A DNA stretch of 64,000 nucleotides. Source: Psychroserpens damuponensis. GTDB lineage: Bacteria; Bacteroidota; Bacteroidia; Flavobacteriales; Flavobacteriaceae. Positions 1 through 9,449 of this stretch are shown piece after piece. Every line of letters starts with the position of its first letter. The first letter of the stretch is position 1. The notes under the pieces were generated by a model. The model searched no databases. It was not told where the DNA came from and worked only from the letters and a program-made list of their open reading frames with translations. The stretch lies in assembly GCF_000826655.1 (NCBI RefSeq), contig NZ_JXJO01000017.1:248001-312000 (forward strand), in the 5' to 3' direction. The position numbers and the translations under genes were made by a program.

Positions 1-180
1 TTGCATAGTTGTAGCTCATTAATTGGAAACTGTCACTTAAAACCGTCTTAAAACAAAAAAGCATCCCGATTTTCAATTAAGAAAAAAGGAAAGCTTCTCA
101 TTGGTAAGAACTCAACAACAATGAGTTTCTCACAACTTCTCAGATTTCTCTGAGAACAACACAACGTCTTTAAACTGCTT

Positions 181-208
181 AAAAAAAGCTTCAATTTCTT
201 GAAGCTTT
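181..208 (-). terminator. Rho-independent terminator of tRNA-Asp
   Basis: A perfect 10-bp inverted repeat (185-194 with 199-208, 4-base loop) is followed on the minus strand by a run of seven T. It lies 18 bases past the tRNA 3' end. Bases 1-180 to its left hold no gene, only two weak inverted repeats (CTCATTG/CAATGAG and TCTCAG/CTGAGA). Confidence 0.8.
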
Positions 209-225
209 AGTTGCAATTTTTTTAG

Positions 226-299
226 CGGTCTGGACGGGACTCGAACCCGCGACCTTCGCCGTGACAGGGCGACATTCTAACCAGCTGAACTACCAGACC
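226..299 (-). tRNA. tRNA-Asp (anticodon GTC)
   Basis: The minus strand folds as a full cloverleaf. The acceptor stem GGTCTGG pairs with CCAGACC and the discriminator base is G. The D-arm contains AGCTGGTTAGA. The anticodon stem-loop CGCCCTGTCACGGCG carries GTC, and the T-arm has GGTTCGAGTCC. CCA is not encoded, because the next bases are C, T, A. GTC reads the aspartate codons GAC and GAT. The gene stands alone, with its own terminator, and no other tRNA is adjacent. Confidence 0.97.
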
Positions 300-374
300 G
301 TTGCTTTATTGCGAGGGCAAATATACACTTGATTTTTAATATCACAAACCTTTTTCAAAGATTTTTAAAAAAAA

Positions 375-1304
375 TTAAATAAATTTTTGTCGCTCCACCA
401 TATAGGTTGTCAAAATCTTGTCAAAATATGTGTTAATATCTGCCTCAACATATTTAATTTGATATTGACCACACTTTAATTTTATACTCTTAAAATAATC
501 ATTCACAGCACTTTGATAACCTTCTTTTACGGTGTCAGGATATAAATTTATGAATTCATTGGTTTCAACATCAATAAATCGCTTTGGTGAATTATCAAAA
601 TCAAACTTTAACTCTTTTTTTTTATCAATAACATGAAATAAGACAACTTCGTGTTTATTATGCTTGAGATGTCTTAAGGCTTCAAATAGTTTTATGCTAT
701 CAGTTGACGTTTGAAACATATCTGTAAAAAAGAAAATAAGCGACCGTCTATGAATATTTTCTGCAATTTGGTGCAAGTACGTATACGTTTCAGTTTGCTT
801 ATTAAGAGGTTTAGAAACGACCATTTTACTCAACTCTGCCAATAACATTTGATGATGACGTTCACTTCCCTTTTCTGGAGCGTAATAATCATATGCATCA
901 CTATAAACGCTTAAACCAACGGCATCTCGCTGTTTTTTTAATATATGCATTAATGCTGCGGAAGCTAAAGCAGAAAACCCAATTTTGTTTAAATTACCTA
1001 TGGCAAAGTCTTTAATATCAGGGTAATGCATGGAGCTACTATTATCTACAATAAGATGACAACGCAAATTGGTTTCATCATCATAGCGCTTGGTATACAA
1101 CTTGTCTGTTTTTGCGTAAAGTTTCCAATCAATATGGCGTGTGCTTTCACCTTGATTATAGATTTTATGTTCGGCAAACTCTGCTGAGAACCCGTGAAAC
1201 GGACTTTTATGCATACCTGCAATAAAACCTTCAACCACTTGCTTTGCGAGTAATTCTAGGTTTTTAAAGCCTCCTGCTTTATTGAGTTCTGCTTGTAGGT
1301 TCAT
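375..1304 (-). CDS. DUF58 domain protein (vWA-like fold)
   Basis: A DUF58 family protein of about 309 residues. It has the family hallmarks GMHKSPFHGFSAEFAEH and GESTRHIDWKLYAKTDKLY, followed by a von Willebrand A-like fold with a MIDAS-type DNSSSMH. In Bacteroidetes such proteins usually sit beside a MoxR AAA+ ATPase and Bat proteins and are thought to act in envelope stress or metalloprotein assembly; the exact role is not established. No moxR gene is visible here, so the gene is separated from that context. I chose ATG at 1304 (MNLQAELNKAGGF) because family members begin near this sequence. An in-frame ATG at 1364 would add 20 residues. Confidence 0.85.
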   Translation of the reverse strand: MNLQAELNKAGGFKNLELLAKQVVEGFIAGMHKSPFHGFSAEFAEHKIYNQGESTRHIDWKLYAKTDKLYTKRYDDETNLRCHLIVDNSSSMHYPDIKDFAIGNLNKIGFSALASAALMHILKKQRDAVGLSVYSDAYDYYAPEKGSERHHQMLLAELSKMVVSKPLNKQTETYTYLHQIAENIHRRSLIFFFTDMFQTSTDSIKLFEALRHLKHNKHEVVLFHVIDKKKELKFDFDNSPKRFIDVETNEFINLYPDTVKEGYQSAVNDYFKSIKLKCGQYQIKYVEADINTYFDKILTTYMVERQKFI

Positions 1305-1454
1305 ATTTATTTCCCGTAGAAACGGAAACCTTTTAAGGTCAATTTCTCCATAGAGAAAATCCATTTCTTATTAATTAATACTGCATCTGGCCGGCTTTTT
1401 TATATTCCTGACGCTACTTTGTGAATTTTAAACTTTCCGAAGAAAAAAAACAGT

Positions 1455-1997
1455 TTAGATAATACCGTCTACAATACCGTAGGCTTTAGATTCTTCTGCT
1501 CCCATCCAATGATCACGATTAAAATCTTTCATGACTTTGTCAAAATCTTGACCGCAATTATCTGCTAAAATTTTAGCACTTAATTCTTTCGTTTTTAAAA
1601 TTTCTTGAGCTGTAATTTCAATATCACTGGCTTGACCACGTGCTCCACCACTTGGTTGGTGAATCATTACTCTAGCGTGTGGTTGGATAAAGCGTTTTCC
1701 TTTTGTACCAACAGATAATAATATAGATCCCATTGATGCGGCCAAACCTGTACATATTGTAGAGACATCACTGTTGAGTGATTTAATGCAGTCGTACATT
1801 GCAAAACCAGATGTTACATAACCTCCTGGACTATTTATGTATAAATGGATGTCCTTGGTCTCTAACGAGTCTAAATACATTAAACGGTCTATCACATGTT
1901 TTGCCGATTTATCATCTACCATTCCCCAAAGAAATACTTTGCGCTCTTCTAATAATTTACTGTCAATTAAGTCTTGCGTTTTTGCTTGCTTACTCAT
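1455..1997 (-). CDS. clpP: ClpP family serine protease
   Basis: A 180-residue ClpP-type peptidase. The catalytic triad is visible: Ser88 in GLAASMGSILL, His113 in VMIHQPSGG and Asp162 in FNRDHWMG. The handle region and the INSPGG oxyanion motif are also present. ClpP forms a tetradecameric chamber that degrades proteins fed by ClpX or ClpA ATPases in the cytoplasm. It is shorter than the roughly 200-220 residues of the clpP usually found with tig and clpX, and neither of those genes is here. It may therefore be a second ClpP paralogue, which is an inference from context. Start ATG at 1997 gives MSKQAKTQDL with no propeptide. Confidence 0.9.
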   Translation of the reverse strand: MSKQAKTQDLIDSKLLEERKVFLWGMVDDKSAKHVIDRLMYLDSLETKDIHLYINSPGGYVTSGFAMYDCIKSLNSDVSTICTGLAASMGSILLSVGTKGKRFIQPHARVMIHQPSGGARGQASDIEITAQEILKTKELSAKILADNCGQDFDKVMKDFNRDHWMGAEESKAYGIVDGII

Positions 1998-2164
1998 ATA
2001 TGTTTGTCTTATGTCTTAATATTAAATATACTGCATCTAATTAGCTTTCTTGAGTTTTAAATTTATCTTTCCTTTTTTGGTTTAAAGTTAAAACCATAAA
2101 TAGAGTTGTGCCTAGACAACATAAAGGAGTGAAATTATCCTGAAACCTAATTAGCATGAGTATA

Positions 2165-2201
2165 AAAATAAAAAAAGGTTTGCCATACTGACAAACCTTT
2201 T
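2165..2201 (-). terminator. Terminator of trxA
   Basis: Inverted repeat AAAAGGTTTG (2173-2182) with CAAACCTTTT (2192-2201) and a 9-base loop. It is followed on the minus strand by a T-rich tract, 24 bases beyond the trxA stop codon. Confidence 0.75.
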
Positions 2202-2224
2202 ATCAATTCTTTATGAATTATATT

Positions 2225-2542
2225 TTATAGTAAAGCGTCGATAGCTTCAGAATAAGCATTTTTTGGTGCTACTCCTACTTGACGACCAACTACTTCTCCA
2301 TTTTGGAAAATTAATACTGTTGGGATGTTACGAACACCATATTTGGCAGCAAATTCTTGATTTGCATCAACATCAACTTTACCTACAACAGCTTTACCGT
2401 CATACTCTGTACTAATTTCGTCAATGATTGGTCCAACCATTCTACATGGTCCACACCATGCAGCCCAAAAATCTACCATTACTGGCTTATCGCTCTTTAA
2501 TACTGTTTCTTCAAAATTCGCATCTGTTATTTCTAATGCCAT
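2225..2542 (-). CDS. trxA: Thioredoxin
   Basis: A 105-residue classical thioredoxin. The redox motif WCGPC has Cys30 and Cys33, preceded by VDFWAAW, and the cis-proline is Pro74 in NIPTVLIF. It has no signal peptide, so it is cytoplasmic. It reduces protein disulfides, such as those of ribonucleotide reductase and peroxiredoxins, using electrons from thioredoxin reductase. The length is normal. It has its own promoter box at 2586-2593 and its own terminator, so it is probably monocistronic. Confidence 0.97.
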   Translation of the reverse strand: MALEITDANFEETVLKSDKPVMVDFWAAWCGPCRMVGPIIDEISTEYDGKAVVGKVDVDANQEFAAKYGVRNIPTVLIFQNGEVVGRQVGVAPKNAYSEAIDALL

Positions 2543-2585
2543 AATTATATTGTCTTATTGTTTAACTTCAGTTTTATTTATTACA

Positions 2586-2593
2586 CAAAATTA
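2586..2593 (-). promoter_or_regulatory. Promoter -7 box of trxA
   Basis: The minus strand reads TAATTTTG, a full match to the Bacteroidetes -7 consensus TAnnTTTG. It lies 43 bases before the trxA start codon. Confidence 0.6.
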
Positions 2594-2692
2594 GTCAAAA
2601 ATTTTACCAAACCTTACAGTAGCAGTATTTGTTTTGATTATGAGGCTATTGATTGGATATATTATATAGTTTAATAAAAAACGTCTACATCA

Positions 2693-5600
2693 TTAATTCA
2701 ACTTATAATAAATATGATCTTCATCTAAGGCACTCAACAATTCTTGAGTTACCTTAACTTTTTGCATTCTACTAGACATTTCTAGTTTAATTTTATCTCT
2801 ATTATCATACACTACAAAGTTTAATAAATGGCTTCCAGGATGCATAGACATTAAATCTTTTAACTGTTGAATTTTTTCAGACTCTAACTCCTTTATATTG
2901 AGCTGAATTGAAATTTTTCGAACACTTTTCTCCATTACATCATGTAGCAATTGAAAACTATTAAATTGCAACCTAGGGTCACTCTTTTTCCCAGTATCTC
3001 TGTTTACCCAACCTTCACGAACGAAAGTCTTGACATAAACAAATGTGTTTTTAACCAAAAACATACGGTGTTTTAGATAATCTTCACCAAATATGCGGAA
3101 CTCAAAGGTATCTGTATAATCTTCAATAGTAAACATTGCCCAACCTTTACCTTGTTTGCTTACACGATGTATCACATCTGTGACAACACCACCAAATATG
3201 ATTTCTTTATTAACATGCGTATTTAAATCATTAAAATCGGCAATAGTTCCTGTACAAAAATTATTCATTTCTGTTCTAAAATCATCTAATGGATGACCAG
3301 AGATATAAACACCTACAACTTCCCGTTCTTGGGCTAATTTTTCCATAGTACCCCAAGTTTCACAAGGTGGCACTAAAGGCTCTGCAATTTCAACATTACT
3401 CGCAGCGCCAAATAGACTTACCTGTGCTGAGTTTTCATTTTCTTGATGTTTAGCACCATACTTTATCGCCTTTTCTAAAAAGGTTAAATCACTACCTTCT
3501 TTTTGAAAATATTGTGCACGATGTGTCTCTGCAAAACAATCAAAACCTCCTGCTAACGCCAAGTTTTCAAATGCTTTTTTATTCGCAGCACGTAAGTCAA
3601 TACGCTTTGCAATATCAAAAATAGACTTGTAATTTCCATCTTCTTTTCTGTTATCTACAATGGTCATTACGGCTCCATGACCAACACCTTTAATGGCTCC
3701 CATCCCAAAACGCACTGCATTATCTTTGTTTACAGAAAATTTATAATAACTTTCATTGACATCAGGCCCAAGCACAGGAAGTTTCATGCGTTTACACTCT
3801 TCCATAAAAAAGGTGACTTGCTTGATATCATTCATATTATTAGATAATACTGCTGCCATATATTCTGCAGGATAATGAGCTTTTAAATACGCAGTTTGGT
3901 AAGCGATCCATGCATAACAAGTAGAGTGAGATTTATTAAAGGCATAACTTGCAAAGGCTTCCCAATCTTTCCAAACCTTTTCTAGAACTTTAGCATCATG
4001 ACCTTTTGCACTTGCTTGCTCAATAAATTTTGGTTTCATTTTATCCAAAACTGCAATTTGCTTTTTACCCATAGCCTTTCTCAATACATCGGCTTCACCT
4101 TTGGTAAAATCTGCTAATTTTTGTGACAAGAGCATTACTTGCTCTTGGTAGACTGTAATACCATAGGTTTCTTTGAGGTATTCTTCCATGGCTGGCAAAT
4201 CGTACTCAATATCTTCGTCACCATGTTTACGTCTTGTAAAACTTGGTATATACTCCATTGGACCAGGACGATACAAGGCATTCATTGCAATAAGATCTTC
4301 AAAAACCGTAGGTTTTAATTCTCTAAGGTGTTTTTGCATTCCTGGTGATTCATATTGAAATACACCAACCGTTTCTCCTCTTTGAAATAGCTCATATGTT
4401 TTTTCATCGTCTAATGGGAAATTTTCAGGATCTAATAAAATATCATGTTTTGCCTTAACAATTTTAACGGTATCTTTAATTAAGGTCAAGGTTTTTAATC
4501 CCAAGAAATCCATCTTAAGCAAACCTGCATCTTCTACTACCGAGTTATCAAATTGTGTGACATACAAATCTGAATCTTTTGCCAATGAAACAGGTACGAA
4601 CTTGGTAATATCATCTGGTGTAATAATTACACCACAAGCATGTATTCCTGTATTTCTAACAGAACCCTCCAATGATCTTGCAAGGTTTACTGTTTCGGCA
4701 TCAAGACCTTCACCATCTGCAATATTGAGTAGTTCATTAACTTTTTCTAAATCTTCTGCTCTAAATTTACTTCCCAGTTCTTTTTCCGATAGGCCAAAAA
4801 TCTTATTCAGTTTTGACATGGTAGGAATAAGCTTAGCAATACGATCGGCTTCAAATAATGGCAAATCTAGAACTCGTGCTGTATCACGAATTGATGATTT
4901 TGCAGCCATTGTACCGTAGGTAATAATTTGAGCCACTTGACTAGAGCCATATTTATCTATCACATAATCCATGACACGACTTCTACCTTCATCATCAAAA
5001 TCGATATCAATATCTGGCATACTCACACGATCTGGATTTAAGAAACGCTCAAAAAGTAAATCGTACTTTAAGGGATCAATATTTGTAATCCAAAGGCAGT
5101 AAGCGACTACAGATCCTGCTGCAGATCCACGACCAGGACCTACAGAAACATCCATTTTACGAGCTTCTCTAATAAAATCCTCTACAATTAGAAAGTAACC
5201 TGGATATCCTGTGTTTTCGATTACACTCAGCTCAAAATCTAGTCGTTCAACAACTTCTTCGCTAAGCTCTTCACCATATCTTTTTTTAGCACCTTCAAAA
5301 GTAAGGTGCTTTAGAAATGCATTTTCGCCTCGTTTTCCACCGTCTGCCTCATCTGCAATATCTTTAAACTCTTCAGGAATATCAAAGGCTGGCAATAAAA
5401 CATCTCTAGCTAATTGATATGCCTCAACTTTATCAACAACTTCTTGTATATTAGAAATCGCGTCAGGCACATCCTTAAATAGAGATTTCATCTCATCTGA
5501 AGACTTAAAATAATATTCTTGATTTGGCATTCCGTAGCGATAACCACGACCACGACCAATAGGAGTAGATTGCTTTTCACCATCCTTTACACACAACAAA

Positions 5601-7081
5601 ATATCATGTGCATTGGCATCAGCTTTTTTGCAATAATACGTGTTATTTGATGCAACTAATTTGACATCATGTTTTTTAGAAAACTCAATCAACACAGGAT
5701 TTACTCGATTTTCATCCTCTTGATTGTGACGCATTAATTCAATGTACAAATCATCACCAAACTCCTGTTTCCACCATAATAATGCTTCTTCTGCTTGATT
5801 TTCTCCAACATTTAACACCTTACTTGGTACTTCACCATAAAGGTTTCCTGTTAAGCAAATGAGGTTTTCTTTATATTGTTGTATAAGCTTTTTATCAATT
5901 CGTGGTAAGTAGTAAAATCCATCAACAAAAGCATGCGACGATAATTTGGCAAGATTGTGATATCCTGCTTTATTTTTGGCTATTAAAACAATTTGATAGC
6001 CATTGTCTTTTCTAGATTTATTGGTATGATCTTCACACACAAAAAACTCACAACCTATGATGGGTTTAATTTCTTTTAAAACCGTTGTTTCTCCTCTTTC
6101 TTTGGCCTCGTCAATTTTTGGTTTTACGGCTTTATTATAATTATTTACCGCTTTAACAAAATGAAAAGCACCCATCATATTGGCATGATCTGTCAGTGCC
6201 ACAGCTGGCATATTGTGTGAACCAGCCACGTTAACAAGATCAGAAATACTAATAGTAGACTGTAATACCGAGAATTGCGAATGGTTGTGAAGGTGAACAA
6301 AGTCAACATCTGCTAGACCCGAAATGTTTGCTTTTATTTTCTCTTCGGAAATATCAACTGCTTGTAACTTTTGGAGTCGCTCATTAATTTTAGCACTTTC
6401 CTTTTTAAGATTGATATGCTTTAAACCAATAAGCTGAATCGTTTGTGGATTCGACTCTTTAAAATTTTGAAAATAATCAGGCTGAACGTCTAGTTGCTCC
6501 TGTGTATATTCTTCCAAACGTACCAATTCAAAAAAGCAACGTGTGGTTGCTTCAACATCTGCCGTGGCATTGTGTGCTTCGGAAAATGGCTTATCAAATA
6601 AAAATTGGTGTAATTCGGTAAGGGTTGGTAGTTTAAACTTTCCGTAGCGACCACCAGGAATTTGACATAGCGATGCAGTGTGCTCAGTGCAAGTATCTAA
6701 AACCGGGAGCTCTTGAAGTTGATTATCAAGGCCACCTCTTACAAACTCGGCTCCCATAATATTGAGGTCAAACTTCACATTTTGACCAACAACAAATTTG
6801 GTTTTTGAAAGTGCGGCATTAAATTTCTCTAAAACCTCTTGAAGTGAGACACCTTGCTCTTGGGCTAATTCGGTAGAAATCCCATGAATTTTCTCAGCAT
6901 CATACGGGATATTAAATCCGTCAGGTTTCACCAAATAATCTTGATGTTCGATACATTTACCCATCTCATCATGTAATTGCCAAGCAATTTGAATACATCT
7001 TGGCCAATTATCAATATCTGTAATTGGAGCATCCCAACGTTTTGGTAAACCAGTGGTTTCGGTATCAAAAATTAAATACAT
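2693..7081 (-). CDS. dnaE: DNA polymerase III alpha subunit with N-terminal proofreading exonuclease
   Basis: The replicative polymerase, 1462 residues. Residues 1-180 form a DnaQ-like DEDDh exonuclease: Asp6 and Glu8 in FDTETTG, Asp105 in NVKFD, His170 and Asp175 in HNATAD. A PHP domain follows from about residue 260 (HLHNHS). The polymerase core has PDIDIDF at 689-695 and Asp858 in KMDFLGLKTL. Near the C-terminus an OB-fold begins at IIFGGVVTDVIHRV. E. coli DnaE is about 1160 residues and takes its exonuclease as a separate subunit; the extra length here is the fused exonuclease, an arrangement I recall from other flavobacteria. All catalytic residues are kept, so proofreading is probably supplied in cis. 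Confidence 0.96.
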   Translation of the reverse strand: MYLIFDTETTGLPKRWDAPITDIDNWPRCIQIAWQLHDEMGKCIEHQDYLVKPDGFNIPYDAEKIHGISTELAQEQGVSLQEVLEKFNAALSKTKFVVGQNVKFDLNIMGAEFVRGGLDNQLQELPVLDTCTEHTASLCQIPGGRYGKFKLPTLTELHQFLFDKPFSEAHNATADVEATTRCFFELVRLEEYTQEQLDVQPDYFQNFKESNPQTIQLIGLKHINLKKESAKINERLQKLQAVDISEEKIKANISGLADVDFVHLHNHSQFSVLQSTISISDLVNVAGSHNMPAVALTDHANMMGAFHFVKAVNNYNKAVKPKIDEAKERGETTVLKEIKPIIGCEFFVCEDHTNKSRKDNGYQIVLIAKNKAGYHNLAKLSSHAFVDGFYYLPRIDKKLIQQYKENLICLTGNLYGEVPSKVLNVGENQAEEALLWWKQEFGDDLYIELMRHNQEDENRVNPVLIEFSKKHDVKLVASNNTYYCKKADANAHDILLCVKDGEKQSTPIGRGRGYRYGMPNQEYYFKSSDEMKSLFKDVPDAISNIQEVVDKVEAYQLARDVLLPAFDIPEEFKDIADEADGGKRGENAFLKHLTFEGAKKRYGEELSEEVVERLDFELSVIENTGYPGYFLIVEDFIREARKMDVSVGPGRGSAAGSVVAYCLWITNIDPLKYDLLFERFLNPDRVSMPDIDIDFDDEGRSRVMDYVIDKYGSSQVAQIITYGTMAAKSSIRDTARVLDLPLFEADRIAKLIPTMSKLNKIFGLSEKELGSKFRAEDLEKVNELLNIADGEGLDAETVNLARSLEGSVRNTGIHACGVIITPDDITKFVPVSLAKDSDLYVTQFDNSVVEDAGLLKMDFLGLKTLTLIKDTVKIVKAKHDILLDPENFPLDDEKTYELFQRGETVGVFQYESPGMQKHLRELKPTVFEDLIAMNALYRPGPMEYIPSFTRRKHGDEDIEYDLPAMEEYLKETYGITVYQEQVMLLSQKLADFTKGEADVLRKAMGKKQIAVLDKMKPKFIEQASAKGHDAKVLEKVWKDWEAFASYAFNKSHSTCYAWIAYQTAYLKAHYPAEYMAAVLSNNMNDIKQVTFFMEECKRMKLPVLGPDVNESYYKFSVNKDNAVRFGMGAIKGVGHGAVMTIVDNRKEDGNYKSIFDIAKRIDLRAANKKAFENLALAGGFDCFAETHRAQYFQKEGSDLTFLEKAIKYGAKHQENENSAQVSLFGAASNVEIAEPLVPPCETWGTMEKLAQEREVVGVYISGHPLDDFRTEMNNFCTGTIADFNDLNTHVNKEIIFGGVVTDVIHRVSKQGKGWAMFTIEDYTDTFEFRIFGEDYLKHRMFLVKNTFVYVKTFVREGWVNRDTGKKSDPRLQFNSFQLLHDVMEKSVRKISIQLNIKELESEKIQQLKDLMSMHPGSHLLNFVVYDNRDKIKLEMSSRMQKVKVTQELLSALDEDHIYYKLN

Positions 7082-7250
7082 ACGATTTTGAGCTATTTAT
7101 TATCTCACAAAGCCGCAGAATTGCAAAACTTTGAAAGTATATTTTTGTACAAAAGGGCTTATTCTATTGAATTTTTTCAAAAAAAAGCTAGTGTATAAAA
7201 TTACGAAGAAACTCCTTTTTTATAAAGTGAAGTTATGAACACTTTTGAAC

Positions 7251-7280
7251 AAAAAAAATCAGCTATAAAAGCTGATTTTT
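7251..7280 (-). terminator. Terminator of the DUF2383-like gene
   Basis: A stem of AAAAATCAGC with GCTGATTTTT and a 7-base loop is followed by a T tract on the minus strand, 20 bases past the stop codon at 7301. Confidence 0.8.
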
Positions 7281-7300
7281 CTTACATAAATTAGTATCAA

Positions 7301-7750
7301 TTATGATACTAATTCTTCATGTACTTTTTCGGTATTAATTGCCGATCTAATTGCATTTCTATGTTTTAATAATAATGCATCTATTGTAGGTGGTAAATTT
7401 CGCTCTTTAATAAGCTCGTTATACTCTTCCAAACTAGCTTCCTCGCCTCTAATGGCTTCTTCTAATACTGCCTCTTCATTATTTGACGTGAAGGTCGATT
7501 TTAACGACATCCAATTACGATGCATAGCACCTTTAAAACTTCCTGAATCTTCTGGTATTTCACCGTATTGTAAGATTTCGGTTCTTAATTCTTTAGCAAA
7601 TTCACTGCGCTCTGATGCGCGACGTTTAAAAAACATTTTTAACCTATCGCTATCAACATTATCAATTGAATTTAAATAGCCTTTTTCGGCATCATAATTT
7701 TTTACTAGTAATTCGTTTAACTTGTTTGAAATTTCTTCTGAATACTTCAT
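7301..7750 (-). CDS. PA2169-type four-helix-bundle protein (DUF2383-like)
   Basis: A soluble, all-helical protein of 149 residues. It resembles the DUF2383/PA2169 family: an N-terminal LLVKNYDAEKGYLNSID stretch, FFKRRASERSEFAKEL in the middle, and a C-terminal helical pair with conserved acids (EEAIRGEEASLEEYNEL). The fold is ferritin-like and family members are often stress-induced, but no biochemical role is established. It is monocistronic, with its own terminator. The assignment rests on pattern recognition of the helical and acidic motifs. Confidence 0.8.
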   Translation of the reverse strand: MKYSEEISNKLNELLVKNYDAEKGYLNSIDNVDSDRLKMFFKRRASERSEFAKELRTEILQYGEIPEDSGSFKGAMHRNWMSLKSTFTSNNEEAVLEEAIRGEEASLEEYNELIKERNLPPTIDALLLKHRNAIRSAINTEKVHEELVS

Positions 7751-7888
7751 TATATCTTTTACATTTTAAATTTCAATACTTTATTTTAGGATGCGTATTG
7801 TTTCACATCCAACTGTATTTAATATAAAAGATAAAGTAGGAAAAATCGAACAAATTAACATCTTTAACAAAGACTTAATAATATTTAA

Positions 7889-7917
7889 CAAAAAAGGCAA
7901 CCTCAACAGGTTGCCTT
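7889..7917 (-). terminator. Terminator of the lipoprotein gene
   Basis: AAGGCAACCT (7894-7903) pairs with AGGTTGCCTT (7908-7917) across a 4-base loop. A T tract follows on the minus strand. It lies about 25 bases past the stop codon at 7941. Confidence 0.85.
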
Positions 7918-7940
7918 AAATACTTGATATGTTTTACGCG

Positions 7941-8630
7941 TTATGGGATACAATCTCCTAAATCGTCAATAATAACTTGTTGACTTCCATCAGGATCTCC
8001 ACAAACATCAATTTTGTCTATTAAAGCTGTTTTATAAGCGTTACATGCATCTGTATACTCTGGCATTGTAGTATCAGTCGTATTAAATACAGCTAATGCA
8101 ATGTTAACTTGTTGTGTCGCTTGCAAACAGCTCGTACTATTATCTAAGGCAACTAAACCTCCAACAATTGGTACGTTATGAAATACACCTTCATTAAAAT
8201 TTACGGTTTGCATACCATCATCTGTAAACGCATAAAACCAAAATGTACCTGTCATTGTTTTAGGATTTGTATCTTGAACACTTTCTACAATAATTTGTCC
8301 TTCTACAGGATATAAAGAAAAACCTGGATCAGGATCATTTCCTGTTGAATATACTACACCATTTTGATCTCTAACTACTGCTATACTAGGATTTTCACCT
8401 CCTAATTCATACACACCTGCTGTATCATTACTAGTAATTAATTGTACGGTTTCGATATTATTAGTTCCTTGAACTAAAAACCCTCCAAAATCTATATCTG
8501 CAGCGTAAGACGATGCTTTCCAGAGGTTACCATTATAATTCCCTTGAATAGCAGGAGAATTGAATTGTAGCTCTTCACCACAGCTAAGTATTGTTACTAA
8601 GGCGAAAAGAATTAAGGCTATTTTTTTCAT
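7941..8630 (-). CDS. Secreted lipoprotein, DUF6252-like
   Basis: A lipoprotein of about 229 residues. It starts MKKIALILFALVTILSCGEE, giving a lipobox with the acylated cysteine in ILSC. The ATG at 8630 is preferred over one at 8645, because the lysine-rich signal start then directly precedes the hydrophobic core. The body is beta-rich (NGNLWKASSYAADID, TMTGTFWFYAF) and resembles flavobacterial DUF6252 lipoproteins. The C-terminal part carries four more cysteines, probably forming disulfides. The function is unknown. It is monocistronic, between its own promoter box and terminator. Confidence 0.75.
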   Translation of the reverse strand: MKKIALILFALVTILSCGEELQFNSPAIQGNYNGNLWKASSYAADIDFGGFLVQGTNNIETVQLITSNDTAGVYELGGENPSIAVVRDQNGVVYSTGNDPDPGFSLYPVEGQIIVESVQDTNPKTMTGTFWFYAFTDDGMQTVNFNEGVFHNVPIVGGLVALDNSTSCLQATQQVNIALAVFNTTDTTMPEYTDACNAYKTALIDKIDVCGDPDGSQQVIIDDLGDCIP

Positions 8631-8692
8631 GTGATCAATTTTCAATATACAATAGGTATAAAATATAACGTTTTAGTGTTCCCAAAAGTATA

Positions 8693-8700
8693 ATAATTTT
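8693..8700 (-). promoter_or_regulatory. Promoter -7 box of the lipoprotein gene
   Basis: The minus strand reads TACTTTTG, a full TAnnTTTG match, 62 bases upstream of the start codon at 8630. Confidence 0.55.
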
Positions 8701-8728
8701 TCAATATTACTTAATTACTAATAAAATG

Positions 8729-8757
8729 TTGAGAATTAAATTATTGTATTATCTTTG
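8729..8757 (+). promoter_or_regulatory. Promoter of rpsP
   Basis: A TTG at 8729-8731 and TATCTTTG at 8750-8757 are separated by 18 bases. This fits the Bacteroidetes sigma-ABfr promoter (TTG, about 19 bases, TAnnTTTG). The start codon is 49 bases downstream. Confidence 0.75.
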
Positions 8758-8806
8758 CGCCTCATTAATAATAGAGGTCGCGAACCTTACAAATTAATTA
8801 TAAAAT

Positions 8807-9304
8807 ATGCCTGTAAAAATTAGATTACAAAGACACGGTAAAAAAGGGAAACCTTATTATTGGATCGTTGCAGCAGATGCACGAGCAAAAAGAGATGGTA
8901 AATACTTAGAAAAATTAGGTGCTTACAATCCAAACACTAATCCAGCAACTATAGAATTAAATGTTGATGGTGCAGTACAATGGTTACAGAATGGTGCACA
9001 ACCTACTGACACAGCTAGAGCAATTTTATCTTATAAAGGTGCTATGCTAAAAAATCATTTAGCTGGAGGTGTTTCTAAAGGTGCTTTAACTGAAGAGCAA
9101 GCAGAAGCTAAATTTGATGCTTGGTTACAAGAAAAAGCTGGAAAAGTACAATCTAAAGAAGCTAGCTTATCTGAAGCTCAAGCAAAAGCTAAGGCTGATG
9201 CATTAGCAGCAGAAAAAGCAGTAAATGAAGCTAGAATAGCTGCAGCAGCTCCTGTTGTAGAAGAAGTAGCTGAAGAAGCAGAAGCTTCTAACGAAGAAGA
9301 ATAG
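8807..9304 (+). CDS. rpsP: 30S ribosomal protein S16
   Basis: Residues 1-85 are a canonical bS16 domain ([21 protein letters not shown]), a protein needed for 30S assembly. The total length is 165, against about 80-90 in E. coli. The extra 80 residues are a low-complexity helical tail rich in Ala, Glu and Lys that ends in an acidic stretch. Such tails are usual in Bacteroidetes S16, though their role is unknown. A strong promoter precedes the gene. A strong terminator separates it from rimM, although the two genes are often co-transcribed. Confidence 0.97.
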   Translation: MPVKIRLQRHGKKGKPYYWIVAADARAKRDGKYLEKLGAYNPNTNPATIELNVDGAVQWLQNGAQPTDTARAILSYKGAMLKNHLAGGVSKGALTEEQAEAKFDAWLQEKAGKVQSKEASLSEAQAKAKADALAAEKAVNEARIAAAAPVVEEVAEEAEASNEEE

Positions 9305-9325
9305 AAAATTATTTTTTATACTTTT

Positions 9326-9355
9326 AAACTCCGATACCTTGTATCGGAGTTTTTT
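9326..9355 (+). terminator. Terminator between rpsP and rimM
   Basis: A 12-bp perfect stem (9326-9337 with 9341-9352, 3-base loop) is followed by TTT. It lies 22 bases after the rpsP stop codon and 95 bases before rimM. It probably ends or attenuates the rpsP transcript. Confidence 0.85.
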
Positions 9356-9449
9356 AGTTTATACTATCAAGCGTAGTAGAAATGATCAAAGTCATTGATA
9401 TTAATACTAGTTCTCGACCACATCCAAACTGACCAAAGTAATTATAATT

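Noticed and set aside
4557-4919. Long open frame on the plus strand opposite dnaE (120 codons)
   Set aside because: It lies wholly antisense to conserved polymerase sequence and its translation has no recognisable domain.
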